Positions 51,698 to 59,382 of a stretch of 64,000 nucleotides of DNA are shown in pieces. A program made the position numbers and the translations under genes. Below the pieces are notes generated by a model. The model ran no database searches, was not told where the DNA came from, and worked only from the letters and a program-made list of their open reading frames with translations. Every line of letters begins with the position of its first letter. The stretch's first letter is position 1. The DNA is from Nitratireductor soli (GTDB lineage: Bacteria; Pseudomonadota; Alphaproteobacteria; Rhizobiales; Rhizobiaceae): assembly GCF_001050155.1 (NCBI RefSeq), contig NZ_LFVY01000015.1:78818-142817 (forward strand). Direction: 5' to 3'.

Positions 51698-52010
51698 CCG
51701 GCAAGGAGAGCGCATGCGTCGATCGCACGCACAAGGGACACTCAATCTTCTCGTTTTCCGCATTTGTGCAGACGTCAGGTGATTCCACCTGACTGCAAAA
51801 TGCTTCAGCGAATGGGCCGTCCGAAAAACAATTCCGTATCGAAACTTTTACCATAAGTCTTTGCGGAGGGTTTACCAGAACGCGCCATACTCCCTCTCGT
51901 CTGCCGTTCGTCGGTGAAGACGCCAGAGGATTTTTCCGACGCAGCGTGCCCCGTGACCGCGATTTTTACGGTTCTCGCGCCGATGCGCCGATGAATAAGA
52001 GGTTATGGAG
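51698..52010. other. Intergenic region chpT to response regulator (313 bp)
   Basis: It holds the two-hairpin repeat at 51751-51804. The rest (51805-52010) shows no gene. AAGAGG lies before the response regulator start. No convincing promoter. Confidence 0.4.
51751..51804 (-). repeat. Two-hairpin intergenic repeat, variant copy
   Basis: The minus strand reads AGCATTTTGCAG, TCAGGTG-GAAT-CACCTGA, CGT, CTGCACAAATGCGG, AAAACGA. The second stem has one mismatch (CTGCA against TGCGG), and the loop of the first stem differs (GAAT instead of GTTT), so this copy has drifted. Confidence 0.88.
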
Positions 52011-52379
52011 ATGGCTCGCTGCCTCATCGTCGATGATTCGAGCGTGATCCGCAAAGTCGCCAAGCGAATCCTGGCGAGCGCCGATATGATGGTGACCGAA
52101 GCCGCCAACGGCCAGGAAGCCATCGACATGTCGGCGCACGAAATGGCCGACATCATCATCGTCGACAGCTCGCTGCCGGACATGGATTCGAGCGACCTGG
52201 TGCGCCGGCTGATGGCCCTGCCCGCCGATTTCAAGCCGCATATCCTGCTTTGCCTGAGCGAACTGGATCTCGGCGCGATCATGCGCGCCAAGCGCGCCGG
52301 CGCCAAGGGCTACATGCTGAAACCCTTCACCCGCGCGCAATTGCTGGAGCATTTTCGCGAGTTCCGCTTTGCCGCATGA
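52011..52379 (+). CDS. Single-domain response regulator near ctrA
   Basis: 122 residues, a receiver domain with nothing attached: DD at 8-9, phospho-acceptor Asp52 (IIIVDSSLPDMD), and the conserved Lys104 (YMLKPF). CpdR and DivK are the single-domain regulators of the CtrA circuit, but neither identity is proved here. The usual Thr/Ser switch position holds Ser (LLCLSELD). The ATG at 52011 is preferred over 52005 because AGAGG then has proper spacing. It converges with ctrA through a shared terminator. Confidence 0.88.
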   Translation: MARCLIVDDSSVIRKVAKRILASADMMVTEAANGQEAIDMSAHEMADIIIVDSSLPDMDSSDLVRRLMALPADFKPHILLCLSELDLGAIMRAKRAGAKGYMLKPFTRAQLLEHFREFRFAA

Positions 52380-52429
52380 TGAACCGCACCGCGCGATGGG
52401 CCGCGGACAGGCACGCGTGACCGACCAAG

Positions 52430-52462
52430 AAAAAAAGCCCGGCTGCATGCCAGGCTTTCTTT
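52430..52462. terminator. Bidirectional terminator between the response regulator and ctrA
   Basis: AAAGCCCGGC, TGCAT, GCCAGGCTTT forms a 10-bp stem with one mismatch. Going right it is followed by CTTT; going left (minus strand) by TTTTTTTC. Both convergent genes can end here. Confidence 0.85.
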
Positions 52463-52481
52463 AAGCGGAAAGAGGGTTCGT

Positions 52482-53177
52482 TCAGGCGCTTTCGCGAATT
52501 TCCTCGGGCTCGCGCAGCACATAGCCGCGGCCCCAGACGGTTTCGATGAAGTTCTGCCCGCCGGAAGCCGCGTCGAGCTTCTTCCTGAGCTTGCAGATGA
52601 ACACGTCGATGATCTTCAGTTCCGGCTCATCCATCCCGCCATAGAGATGGTTGAGGAACATTTCCTTGGTCAGCGTGGTGCCCTTGCGCAGCGAGAGCAG
52701 CTCCAGCATCTGATATTCCTTGCCGGTCAGATGGACCCGCTGGCCGGCCACTTCGACGGTCTTGGCGTCGAGGTTGACGATCAGTTCGCCGGTGGTGATG
52801 ACCGATTGGGCATGGCCCTTGGAACGGCGCACGATGGCATGAATGCGCGCCACCAGCTCGTCCTTGTGGAACGGCTTTGTCATATAGTCGTCGGCGCCGA
52901 AGCCGAGGCCACGCACCTTGTCCTCGATGCCGGCCATGCCGGAGAGAATAAGGATAGGCGTCTTGACCTTCGAGAGGCGCAGCGTCCTCAGGACCTCGTA
53001 TCCCGACATGTCGGGCAGATTGAGATCGAGCAGGATGATATCGTAATCATAGAGCTTGCCGAGATCGACGCCCTCTTCCCCAAGGTCCGTCGTATAGACG
53101 TTGAAGCTCTCCGACTTCAGCATCAGTTCGATGCTTTGTGCGGTCGCACTGTCGTCTTCAATCAGCAAAACGCGCAT
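52482..53177 (-). CDS. ctrA: Cell-cycle master response regulator CtrA
   Basis: 231 residues, full length. The receiver domain has Glu/Asp at 7-9 and Asp51 ([17 protein letters not shown]), and the OmpR-type winged helix spans about 125-225 ([52 protein letters not shown]). CtrA-P binds TTAA-N7-TTAA-like boxes to control division, DNA replication initiation and flagellum genes. Here the C-terminus ends EEIRESA and lacks the obvious degradation signal AA of Caulobacter. The 449 bases upstream contain CtrA-like boxes and four GANTC sites. Confidence 0.97.
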   Translation of the reverse strand: MRVLLIEDDSATAQSIELMLKSESFNVYTTDLGEEGVDLGKLYDYDIILLDLNLPDMSGYEVLRTLRLSKVKTPILILSGMAGIEDKVRGLGFGADDYMTKPFHKDELVARIHAIVRRSKGHAQSVITTGELIVNLDAKTVEVAGQRVHLTGKEYQMLELLSLRKGTTLTKEMFLNHLYGGMDEPELKIIDVFICKLRKKLDAASGGQNFIETVWGRGYVLREPEEIRESA

Positions 53178-53626
53178 GTTATTCCCCTTTCCGCCGCCGA
53201 ACCGGCCTGGCAGGCATCCGGCACCGGAGCAGTGATTGCCTGAATCGGAGGCTGCCAGTTAATGGTTAACAAAATCTAATTCCCTCTGGCAAGCGCCACG
53301 AACATCTTTCAGCTTTTCAGGCCACCTATTTGAATCCAATGGTGAATCATCCACCAGCAAAAATCTCCGCCCGCCTCAGCAATCGACGCTAAGCGACCCT
53401 TGAACTAAACCGGTCGATGCTTTGCCCCCGACACAATCTTTACCGTGCCTTAAGCCATCACCCGTATGATTAACAATGCCCGTAAACGAATGGTTACCGT
53501 AACCGCCGAATCTTAGGAATTTGTTTTCCAAGTTTAACCGGCAAGCGGGGCCTGCGGGACGACGGTTGAGAGGGTTGGGCAGCGGCGGATCGGCGCTGGT
53601 ACCTGCGTATTCTGGGAGTATGAATG
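53178..53626. promoter_or_regulatory. ctrA promoter region with CtrA boxes and CcrM sites
   Basis: No gene. GTTAATGGTTAAC (53258-53270) carries two overlapping TTAA cores; ATGGTTAA within it is the reverse complement of the TTAACCAT half-motif. GGTTAC-C-GTAACC (53492-53504) is a perfect 6-1-6 palindrome. Four GAATC sites, which CcrM methylates, lie at 53232, 53332, 53344 and 53508. This fits autoregulation and methylation-controlled transcription as established for Caulobacter ctrA. Confidence 0.6.
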
Positions 53627-54001
53627 ATGAAGTCGCGTGAAAACCTCGTTCGACTGAAGCTGTTTCAGGTAAATGAGAAGCGGCGGCGCATGGACCAGCT
53701 GGATTCGATGATCGCCGAATTCGATCGCATGGCGGCCGAACTGGAAGCCCAGATCGTTTCCGAGGAAACCAAGGCCGGCATCACCGATCTCAATCATTTC
53801 GCCTATCCGACCTTTGCCAAGGCGGCACGCCTGCGCCGCGACAATCTGCGCACGTCGCAGGCCGAACTCGTCCAGCAGCGCGAAAGCGCGGACACGGAAC
53901 TTGCCGAGGCGCAAGCCGAACTGGCCAAGGCCGAGGCGCTGGAAAACCGCGACGCCAAGGGCCGCTCCGACGCGGTCGCCTCGCGCGCCATGACCGGCTG
54001 A
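53627..54001 (+). CDS. fliJ: FliJ-like coiled-coil protein
   Basis: 124 residues (ATG 53627; an ATG just before it at 53624 is also possible, GGGAG suits either). Nearly all helical: KSRENLVRLKLFQVNEKRRRMDQLDSMIAEFDRMAAELEAQI, then SEETKAGITDLNHFAYPTFAKAARLRRDNL. Rhizobial genomes place such a gene beside ctrA and annotate it as flagellar export protein FliJ or an unknown. FliJ assists the flagellar export ATPase. The assignment rests on size, helicity and neighbours, so is moderate. It is divergent from ctrA. Confidence 0.65.
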   Translation: MKSRENLVRLKLFQVNEKRRRMDQLDSMIAEFDRMAAELEAQIVSEETKAGITDLNHFAYPTFAKAARLRRDNLRTSQAELVQQRESADTELAEAQAELAKAEALENRDAKGRSDAVASRAMTG

Positions 54002-54436
54002 GCCAAGCACCGGATATTCGAGACGATCTGCAATGCCAGGCGGGGATCGCGGCCCCCGCTTTTTTGCGTTATGCCGCGTCGACCAACGGAATTGTCGCGG
54101 CACGCACGCTGGCATGCGCTTTTGAGAGTTGAAGGCATCGGGAGCGAGATCGCCGGAAACGCGGCGGACGGACGAAATTGCTTGTGATGAAAGCTCGCAA
54201 TACCGATTTCGGTCGTGCTTGATCTTGTGGCAACAGTGCTGTGCGTGGTTCGACAAGCTCACCATGAGGGAGGTTGGGCTTTGCAGGGAGGCTGGCCGCG
54301 ACGCGGCGAGCGGGTTTTGCAAGCACCCACCTCCCTCATGGTGAGCTTGTCGAACCACGCAAGCGGGTCAATGCAATGGGGCGCAGACTATTGCGCCGTG
54401 TGGGCGATCAGGCGTGCATAGCGGGAGATGATCGGC
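54002..54436. other. Intergenic region fliJ-like to sciP (435 bp)
   Basis: The region holds the large inverted repeat 54243-54360. Small frames through it are translations of the repeat. No gene is supported. Near 54002-54060, ATCTGCAATGCC and CGGCCCCCGCTTTTTTGCG suggest a weak terminator for the fliJ-like gene but no clear stem. Confidence 0.4.
54243..54360. repeat. Large perfect inverted repeat, 32-bp arms
   Basis: The left arm (54243-54274) begins GCGTGGTTCGACAAGCTCAC and ends GAGGGAGGT; the right arm (54329-54360) is its exact reverse complement. A 54-base loop separates them. TGGTTCGACAAGCTCACCAT is a motif I have seen as a dispersed repeat in other alphaproteobacteria. As RNA it would form a very stable hairpin between fliJ-like and sciP. 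Confidence 0.9.
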
Positions 54437-54712
54437 TCAATGCCTGTATTGCTGGATGCGGGTCGTGCGCAGGCCGGCCAGACCATGATCGTCGATCGAC
54501 GCCTGCCAGGAGAGGAATTCCTCGACCGTCAGCCGATAACGATTGCAAGCCTCTTCCAGGCTCAGAAGGCCGCCACGGACCGCGGCAACGACTTCCGCCT
54601 TGCGGCGGATCACCCACCGGCGCGTGTTGGTCGGCGGCAAATCCGCTATCGTCAGCGGACTACCATCCGGCCCGATGACATATTTTACGCGCGGTCGAAC
54701 CATTTCGGTCAT
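54437..54712 (-). CDS. sciP: CtrA inhibitor SciP (DUF1153)
   Basis: 91 residues, matching the SciP/DUF1153 helix-turn-helix protein: RPRVKYVIGPDGSPLTIADLPPTNTRRWVIRRKAEVVAAV, then GGLLSLEEACNRYRLTVEEFLSWQASID. In Caulobacter SciP binds CtrA and blocks its activation of target promoters in G1 cells. It is close to ctrA, so the master regulator and its inhibitor are within 2 kb. The start at 54712 follows GAGAG and agrees with the family. Confidence 0.93.
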   Translation of the reverse strand: MTEMVRPRVKYVIGPDGSPLTIADLPPTNTRRWVIRRKAEVVAAVRGGLLSLEEACNRYRLTVEEFLSWQASIDDHGLAGLRTTRIQQYRH

Positions 54713-55000
54713 TGTACTCTCTACCTGAACTCAAGACCCAGATGACAAACTAGTGTGCCGGCTTTAAAATTTGCCTAAGCACATGGTAAGCATAAAGTAA
54801 CGGACATGAATCCGGCGTTAGGATTTAGCCTCTGATTTGGCTCAAATTGGATTGATTTCGTCCGCAATGCCAATTGCCACAAGGCGTTGAACAGGTTAAC
54901 GCTTTGCCACGCGGTGGCGGTGGCGAACAGGCCGGCCTTGACCTATATTCGCCGCATTGACATGTAATCCGCCATTGCAGCGACAAAGAAGACCAAGCGC

Positions 55001-56185
55001 ATGAACAGCCTAGACCTGCCCGGACGCCCGCAGGACTGCCGCATCGTCGTGGCGATGTCGGGCGGCGTCGATTCCTCCGTGGTCGCCGGCATCCTGGCGA
55101 AACAGGGTTTTGACGTGGTCGGCGTGACCCTGCAGCTCTACGATCATGGCGAGGCCGCGCACCGGCCGGGCTCCTGCTGCGCCGGCCAGGACATCGACGA
55201 TGCGCGCCGTGTCGCCGAGACCCTGGGCATCCCGCACTATGTGCTGAACTACGAGCAGCGGTTCCGCGAGGCGGTGATCGACCCGTTCGCCCAGAGCTAT
55301 GTGGCAGGCGAAACGCCGATCCCGTGCGTGTCATGCAACCAGACCGTCAAATTCGCCGATCTCTTGGAGACGGCGCGCGAACTGGGCGCCGACGCGCTGG
55401 CCACCGGCCATTATATCCGCAGCCGTGCCAATGGCGCCCACCGCGCCCTGACGCGGCCGGTCGACGCCGACCGCGACCAGAGCTATTTCCTGTTCGCCAC
55501 CACCCAGGAGCAGATCGACTATCTGCGCTTCCCGCTGGGCGGCCTGTCGAAGCCGGAAGTGCGGGCCATCGCCGAGGAGATGGGCCTTTCCGTCGCCGCC
55601 AAGCAGGACAGCCAGGACATCTGCTTCGTGCCGCGCGGCAAATATTCCGACATCATCGGCAAATTGAAGCCGGAGGCCGCGACACCCGGCGACATCGTCC
55701 ACCTCGACGGCCGCACCCTTGGCCGGCACGAGGGCGTCATGCACTACACGATCGGCCAGCGGCGCGGCATCGGCGTGGCCGCCGGCGAACCGCTCTACGT
55801 CGTGCATCTCGACGCCGCCCGCGCGCGCGTCATCGTCGGCCCGCGCGCGGCGCTGGAAACGCACAAGGTGGTTCTGCGCCAGGTCAACTGGCTGGGCGAC
55901 GACGCGCTGGCGAACCTGCCGGCCGGCGGCATCGAGGTGTTCGCCAAGGTGCGCTCGACGCGCCCGCCCCGTCCAGCGGTGCTGCATCATGCCGAAGGCG
56001 CCACCTGGGTCGAGCTGACCGAGGGCGAGGCCGGCGTGGCGCCGGGCCAGGCTTGCGTTCTCTATTCGGACGAAGGCAACGAGGCGCGCGTGCTGGGCGG
56101 CGGTTTCATCGAGCGCTCGGAGCGTGGCGTCGAGGCCGAGGCGCAACTGACCCGCCTGGCGGCGATGGCCGCGCAGGACGCCTGA
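55001..56185 (+). CDS. mnmA: tRNA-specific 2-thiouridylase MnmA
   Basis: 394 residues. The PP-loop ATP pyrophosphatase motif is [14 protein letters not shown] (19-32), and the catalytic pair is Cys112 ([14 protein letters not shown]) and Cys208 ([15 protein letters not shown]). These correspond to Cys102 and Cys199 of E. coli MnmA. It puts the 2-thio group on uridine 34 of tRNA-Lys, -Glu and -Gln, using sulfur relayed from IscS. The start is at the first ATG of a well-conserved N-terminus. Transcribed alone; the 288 bases upstream show no element I can identify. Confidence 0.97.
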   Translation: MNSLDLPGRPQDCRIVVAMSGGVDSSVVAGILAKQGFDVVGVTLQLYDHGEAAHRPGSCCAGQDIDDARRVAETLGIPHYVLNYEQRFREAVIDPFAQSYVAGETPIPCVSCNQTVKFADLLETARELGADALATGHYIRSRANGAHRALTRPVDADRDQSYFLFATTQEQIDYLRFPLGGLSKPEVRAIAEEMGLSVAAKQDSQDICFVPRGKYSDIIGKLKPEAATPGDIVHLDGRTLGRHEGVMHYTIGQRRGIGVAAGEPLYVVHLDAARARVIVGPRAALETHKVVLRQVNWLGDDALANLPAGGIEVFAKVRSTRPPRPAVLHHAEGATWVELTEGEAGVAPGQACVLYSDEGNEARVLGGGFIERSERGVEAEAQLTRLAAMAAQDA

Positions 56186-56266
56186 TCCAGAGCACTTTTG
56201 GCAAGCACGAGCCTGGCGGGGAGATCACGGCGCGGGTTGATTCCGCCGCGCATGGAAGCGGCTCAG

Positions 56267-56331
56267 AGCATTTTGCAGTCAGGTGGTTTCACCTGACGTC
56301 CGCATGAATGCGGAAAAACAAACAGATAGAC
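56267..56331 (+). repeat. Two-hairpin intergenic repeat, full copy
   Basis: AGCATTTTGCAG, TCAGGTG-GTTT-CACCTGA, CGT, CCGCATGAATGCGG, AAAAACAAACAGATAGA. It lies between convergent mnmA and the oxidoreductase gene and runs straight into the palindrome 56330-56364. Confidence 0.9.
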
Positions 56332-56364
56332 CGGTTCAGCGTTTCTATGAAACGCTGAACCGGT
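56330..56364. terminator. Perfect 16-bp-arm palindrome between convergent genes
   Basis: ACCGGTTCAGCGTTTC, TAT, GAAACGCTGAACCGGT. The right end touches the stop codon (TAG, minus strand) of the oxidoreductase gene. No T-tract is seen on either side, so it could act as a Rho-assisted terminator, an mRNA-stabilising end or simply a repeat. Confidence 0.6.
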
Positions 56365-57318
56365 CTAGCCGTGGATGACGGAACCGGCGGTCAGGATGCG
56401 CAGCACCTCGATCGCTTCCTCGCCGGTGGTGCGCGGCGCGGAGCGCGTCTCGACGCAATGGACGAAATGCTCGAGTTCGCGCGTCAGCGGCATGCCTTCC
56501 TCGACAGCCACATAGGTCGGCTCATTGGTGGTGAAGGCCCATTGCCCGCTGTCCTGCCAGACGGCGTGCCGGTAGACGGCCAGCTTGCGTCCCCAGCCCT
56601 CCACATCGTCGAACACGGCCATCGCCTTGTCGCCGACCACCGTCAGCCGGCGCTCGCGATAGGGATTGAGGCGCGAGGTGAACAGATGGCTGCGCAGGCC
56701 GTCGGGAAAGCGCATGTGCAGATGGGCGAAATCGCTGAGATTGTCGAGCAGCGCCGCGCCCTCGCCGCGCACCTCGACGGGCGGCACGCCGGTGATCGCC
56801 AGGATCATTGACAGATCGTGCGGCGCCAGATCCCACAAGGCGTCATTCTCGGTGTGGAACTTGCCGAGACCCAGCCGGTGCGAGTGCATGTAGCGCACCT
56901 CGCCCAGATCGCCCTGGTCGATCAGCGCCTTCAGCTTTTCGAAGGCCGGGTGGAAACGCAGCACGTGGCCGACCATGATGATGCGCTTGGTTTCATGCGC
57001 CACGGCCACCGCCCGCTCCGCATCGGCGACCGTCAGCGCGATCGGCTTTTCCACCAGCACGTCCTTGCCCGCCTGCATGGCGCGGATGGCATAATCGGCA
57101 TGGAATTGCGGCGGCAGGGCAAGAACGAGGGCATCGATCTCGGCGTGCTCGAACAGGGCTTCGGGTGCCACCGCCACGCAATCATGTTCGCTGGCGAAGC
57201 CCTCGGCCCGCGCCTGATTGGCATCGGACACGGCGGCAAGCACCCCGAGAGACTTAAGCGTGCGGATGTGGTTCGAGCCCCAATAGCCACATCCCAGGAC
57301 TGCAATACGCGGTTTCAT
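56365..57318 (-). CDS. Gfo/Idh/MocA-family oxidoreductase
   Basis: 317 residues. Rossmann opening MKPRIAVLGCGYWGSNHIRTLKSLG with G-x-G-x-x-G, the VLVEKPIALTVADAERAV block with the EKP motif, and a C-terminal alpha/beta sheet domain ending MPLTRELEHFVHCVETRSAP. Such enzymes act on sugars or sugar nucleotides with NAD(P)H. The combination GYWGSNHIR is common in members that handle UDP-sugars of surface polysaccharides, but no polysaccharide genes lie in the window. AAGGAT precedes ATG 57318. Confidence 0.9.
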   Translation of the reverse strand: MKPRIAVLGCGYWGSNHIRTLKSLGVLAAVSDANQARAEGFASEHDCVAVAPEALFEHAEIDALVLALPPQFHADYAIRAMQAGKDVLVEKPIALTVADAERAVAVAHETKRIIMVGHVLRFHPAFEKLKALIDQGDLGEVRYMHSHRLGLGKFHTENDALWDLAPHDLSMILAITGVPPVEVRGEGAALLDNLSDFAHLHMRFPDGLRSHLFTSRLNPYRERRLTVVGDKAMAVFDDVEGWGRKLAVYRHAVWQDSGQWAFTTNEPTYVAVEEGMPLTRELEHFVHCVETRSAPRTTGEEAIEVLRILTAGSVIHG

Positions 57319-57551
57319 AAAATCCTTCGCCCAAGAACTCGGCGCTGCACACACATATAGACGCGGCCCCCGTGACTCAACCCTACCGCCCCATTGATCG
57401 ACAATCCCTTAAGGGATATCGCCGCCGGCGACAAATTCCTTGGCGAAACGGGCAAGCGCGCTTGACACATTCGCCGGCGCGACCTTATATCCGCGCGTCT
57501 TGACGAGGCCTTGACCAACCGAAGCGCATTTGCGCATCCAGGCCCTGCGGC

Positions 57552-57628
57552 GGCGGAGTAGCTCAGTCGGTTAGAGCAGAGGAATCATAATCCTTGTGTC
57601 GGGGGTTCGAATCCCTCCTCCGCTACCA
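57552..57628 (+). tRNA. tRNA-Met (anticodon CAT)
   Basis: 77 bases including CCA. Acceptor GGCGGAG pairs with CTCCGCT (one G-T pair at the end), D arm GCTC...GAGC, anticodon stem GAGGA/TCCTT with loop ATCATAA (anticodon CAT at 57587-57589), T arm GGGGG-TTCGAAT-CCCTC. An elongator tRNA-Met is the best call; a lysidine-modified tRNA-Ile(CAT) is the alternative but has a different acceptor in relatives. It is intact and serves as the integration site of the element to its right. Confidence 0.93.
57585..57628. other. Element attachment site (attL) within the tRNA 3' half
   Basis: The recombinase reading frame runs 44 bases into the tRNA on the opposite strand, so the element boundary lies within or at the end of the tRNA gene. 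The matching attR at the other end of the element is outside the window. The exact crossover point cannot be seen from one end. Confidence 0.6.
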
Positions 57629-59216
57629 CCAATCCCCACACCCGTTTGACCCCATTGGGGTAAGCGCGCTCGCCAAGGATCGAATTCAGGCGCCCTGCAA
57701 TCTCCATCTCGACGGCGCCGGGTTCGGAGGGATCGCGGTAGACGGTAACCGTCTCGACGAGGTCCCGTATGGCTTCCGCGCATTCCCGGTCGCCCGACCG
57801 CATGCCTGCCGTCAGCGCGTGTTGCAGGGCGTCGAGTTGCTCTTCATAGCGCTTCAGGATAGCGGGGTGCAGCGATACAACCTCGAAGGCAGGTGGGGCT
57901 TTTGTCAGTTCTGCAAGAACCGCCTCGCGCTCATGGTAGAGTTCCGTCGAACGCGGACCGATCACGTAGGGATCCCCGATGCCCTTGGCGAGATGATCGA
58001 CCAACCGGTCGATCTCGCGCTTGAGCTTATCGGCACGGCGCTCAAGCCGAATTCGATTGGCGTCGGCCTCCGCCGATAGTCGCTTGCGCTCCTCGTGATA
58101 GGTCTTCACGTATTCTGCCAGCACCTTAGGGCTCTTCATCTCGGCCCGCAGCCCCGCCAAAACGGCCGTTTCCACGGTTTCGAGATAGAAGGTCTTCGGG
58201 TCTGGACACGACCCGCTTTCCGTTGCCGCTGAGCACCTGATCCTGATACGGCCCGACTTATCCTTGCCGTTGGTCGACATGCCCGATCCACAGGCGCCAC
58301 AACGAAGCAGCCCCGAAAGCATGTGGCGCGGCCGGCGATGATAGTGCGGGAGATCTAAGCTTCGTTCGCGTTTGCGCGCCTGTACCTGCTCGAAAAGTTC
58401 GCGATTGACGATCGCGAGTTCAGGAACGTCGGACGACTGCCATTCCTCCTTCGGGTTGGGGCGAGACACACGACGGCCGGTGTCGGGGTCCTTCACCATG
58501 CGCACCTTGTTCCAGACAAGCCGACCGCTATAGAGCTCGTTTTGCAGGATGCCGGTGCCGCGCTGCACGTTACCGTTGATCGTCGAAGCGTTCCATTTCG
58601 TGCCGCGCGGAGGCGGAACATTGTCGCGGTTGAGGTCGCGCGCGATGTCACGTGGCGTGCGCCCGGCGACATATTCGTCGAAGATGCGGCGGATGATTTC
58701 TGCCTCTTCTTCGACAATCTGCCTCTTTCCTGGCTCGCCCGGAACCGGAGCGTAGCCGTAGGTCAGGCCGCCAGCGTTGAGGCCCTGACCGACACGTCCA
58801 GCCTGTCCGCGACGAATCTTATGCGCGTTGTCTTCGCGATAGAGTTGGCCGACCAGTCCGCGGAGACCAACGAGAACCGTATTGGCGACGCCATCGTGCA
58901 CCGCGCGGATTTCTATGTTGAGAAAGGACAGGCGCTTGTGGATACCCGCCAGGTCCTCCATGTCGCGTGAGAGTCTGTCGAGCGCCTCGATGACCAAGAC
59001 GTCAAACGCACCGTCGCGGGCTGCATCCATGAGTTGAACGAGGCCTTCGCGTCCGAAGACCGAGGCACCAGAACGGGCTCTGTCCTCGTAGGTCGCAACG
59101 ACTGTGAGATTTTGCTCTGCGGCATGCTTCCTGCAGAGAGTGACCTGATCCTCGATCGACCGTTCATTTTGCAGGTCGGTGGAAAATCTCGCGTAAATGG
59201 CCGCGCGTTTCGTCAT
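57585..59216 (-). CDS. Large serine recombinase (ICE integrase)
   Basis: 543 residues. Resolvase catalytic domain about 1-145 (RAAIYARFSTDLQNERSIEDQVTLCRKHA with nucleophile Ser10; VIEALDRLSRDMEDL), recombinase domain (GGLTYGYAPVPGEPGKRQIVEEEAEIIRRIFDEYVAG), zinc ribbon (LLRCGACGSGMS, then CSAATESGSC) and a coiled coil (SAEADANRIRLERRADKLKREID). AAGGAG supports ATG 59216. The last 14 residues (VVAEEGFEPPTQGL) and the stop codon are the antisense strand of the tRNA, so the C-terminus is set by integration. Confidence 0.93.
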   Translation of the reverse strand: MTKRAAIYARFSTDLQNERSIEDQVTLCRKHAAEQNLTVVATYEDRARSGASVFGREGLVQLMDAARDGAFDVLVIEALDRLSRDMEDLAGIHKRLSFLNIEIRAVHDGVANTVLVGLRGLVGQLYREDNAHKIRRGQAGRVGQGLNAGGLTYGYAPVPGEPGKRQIVEEEAEIIRRIFDEYVAGRTPRDIARDLNRDNVPPPRGTKWNASTINGNVQRGTGILQNELYSGRLVWNKVRMVKDPDTGRRVSRPNPKEEWQSSDVPELAIVNRELFEQVQARKRERSLDLPHYHRRPRHMLSGLLRCGACGSGMSTNGKDKSGRIRIRCSAATESGSCPDPKTFYLETVETAVLAGLRAEMKSPKVLAEYVKTYHEERKRLSAEADANRIRLERRADKLKREIDRLVDHLAKGIGDPYVIGPRSTELYHEREAVLAELTKAPPAFEVVSLHPAILKRYEEQLDALQHALTAGMRSGDRECAEAIRDLVETVTVYRDPSEPGAVEMEIAGRLNSILGERAYPNGVKRVWGLVVAEEGFEPPTQGL

Positions 59217-59382
59217 GACATGCGCTCCTTGCTTGTTGGCGCGCATGGTCTTCTCTGGCTGCTTGGCGTGCAAGAACCCGCGCGAGCTTCAGAATCGCAC
59301 CGTCGATTCCTCTAGGCAAGTCTTTGCTTTCCACTCGACGGCTGGGCTTCTTGGTCAGCCGACTAGCTTCACGACCGGTCAT
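59164..59382 (-). CDS. Small basic protein of unknown function between DUF2274 and recombinase
   Basis: 72 residues starting at ATG 59382, which overlaps the DUF2274 stop by four bases (ATGA), the same coupling as elsewhere in this operon. The body (MTGREASRLTKKPSRRVESKDLPRGIDGAILKLARVLARQAARED) is basic and helical with coherent hydrophobic spacing. Its last 53 bases overlap the recombinase start in another frame. I am unsure it is a true gene; coupling and position argue for it. No function is assigned. Confidence 0.5.
   Translation of the reverse strand: MTGREASRLTKKPSRRVESKDLPRGIDGAILKLARVLARQAAREDHARQQARSACHDETRGHLREIFHRPAK

Noticed and set aside
54243..54421. Short frames through the inverted repeat near sciP
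   Set aside because: They translate the repeat arms (for example SLMVSLSNHA) and are found wherever this repeat occurs; no coding support.
54713..55000. Riboswitch or leader upstream of mnmA
   Set aside because: I looked for stems, runs of one codon and a T-tract and found none that hold up; the region is simply AT-richer than its surroundings.
6088..56331. CRISPR array or phage-type direct repeats
   Set aside because: The repeats are dispersed over tens of kilobases, in both orientations, each with internal dyads and no regular spacers. No cas gene is present.
57552..57628. tRNA-Ile with lysidine-modified CAT anticodon
   Set aside because: Acceptor and T-arm sequences fit rhizobial elongator tRNA-Met better than tRNA-Ile2 as I remember them; decided by memory, so a tRNA model run (tRNAscan-SE isotype model) would be decisive.
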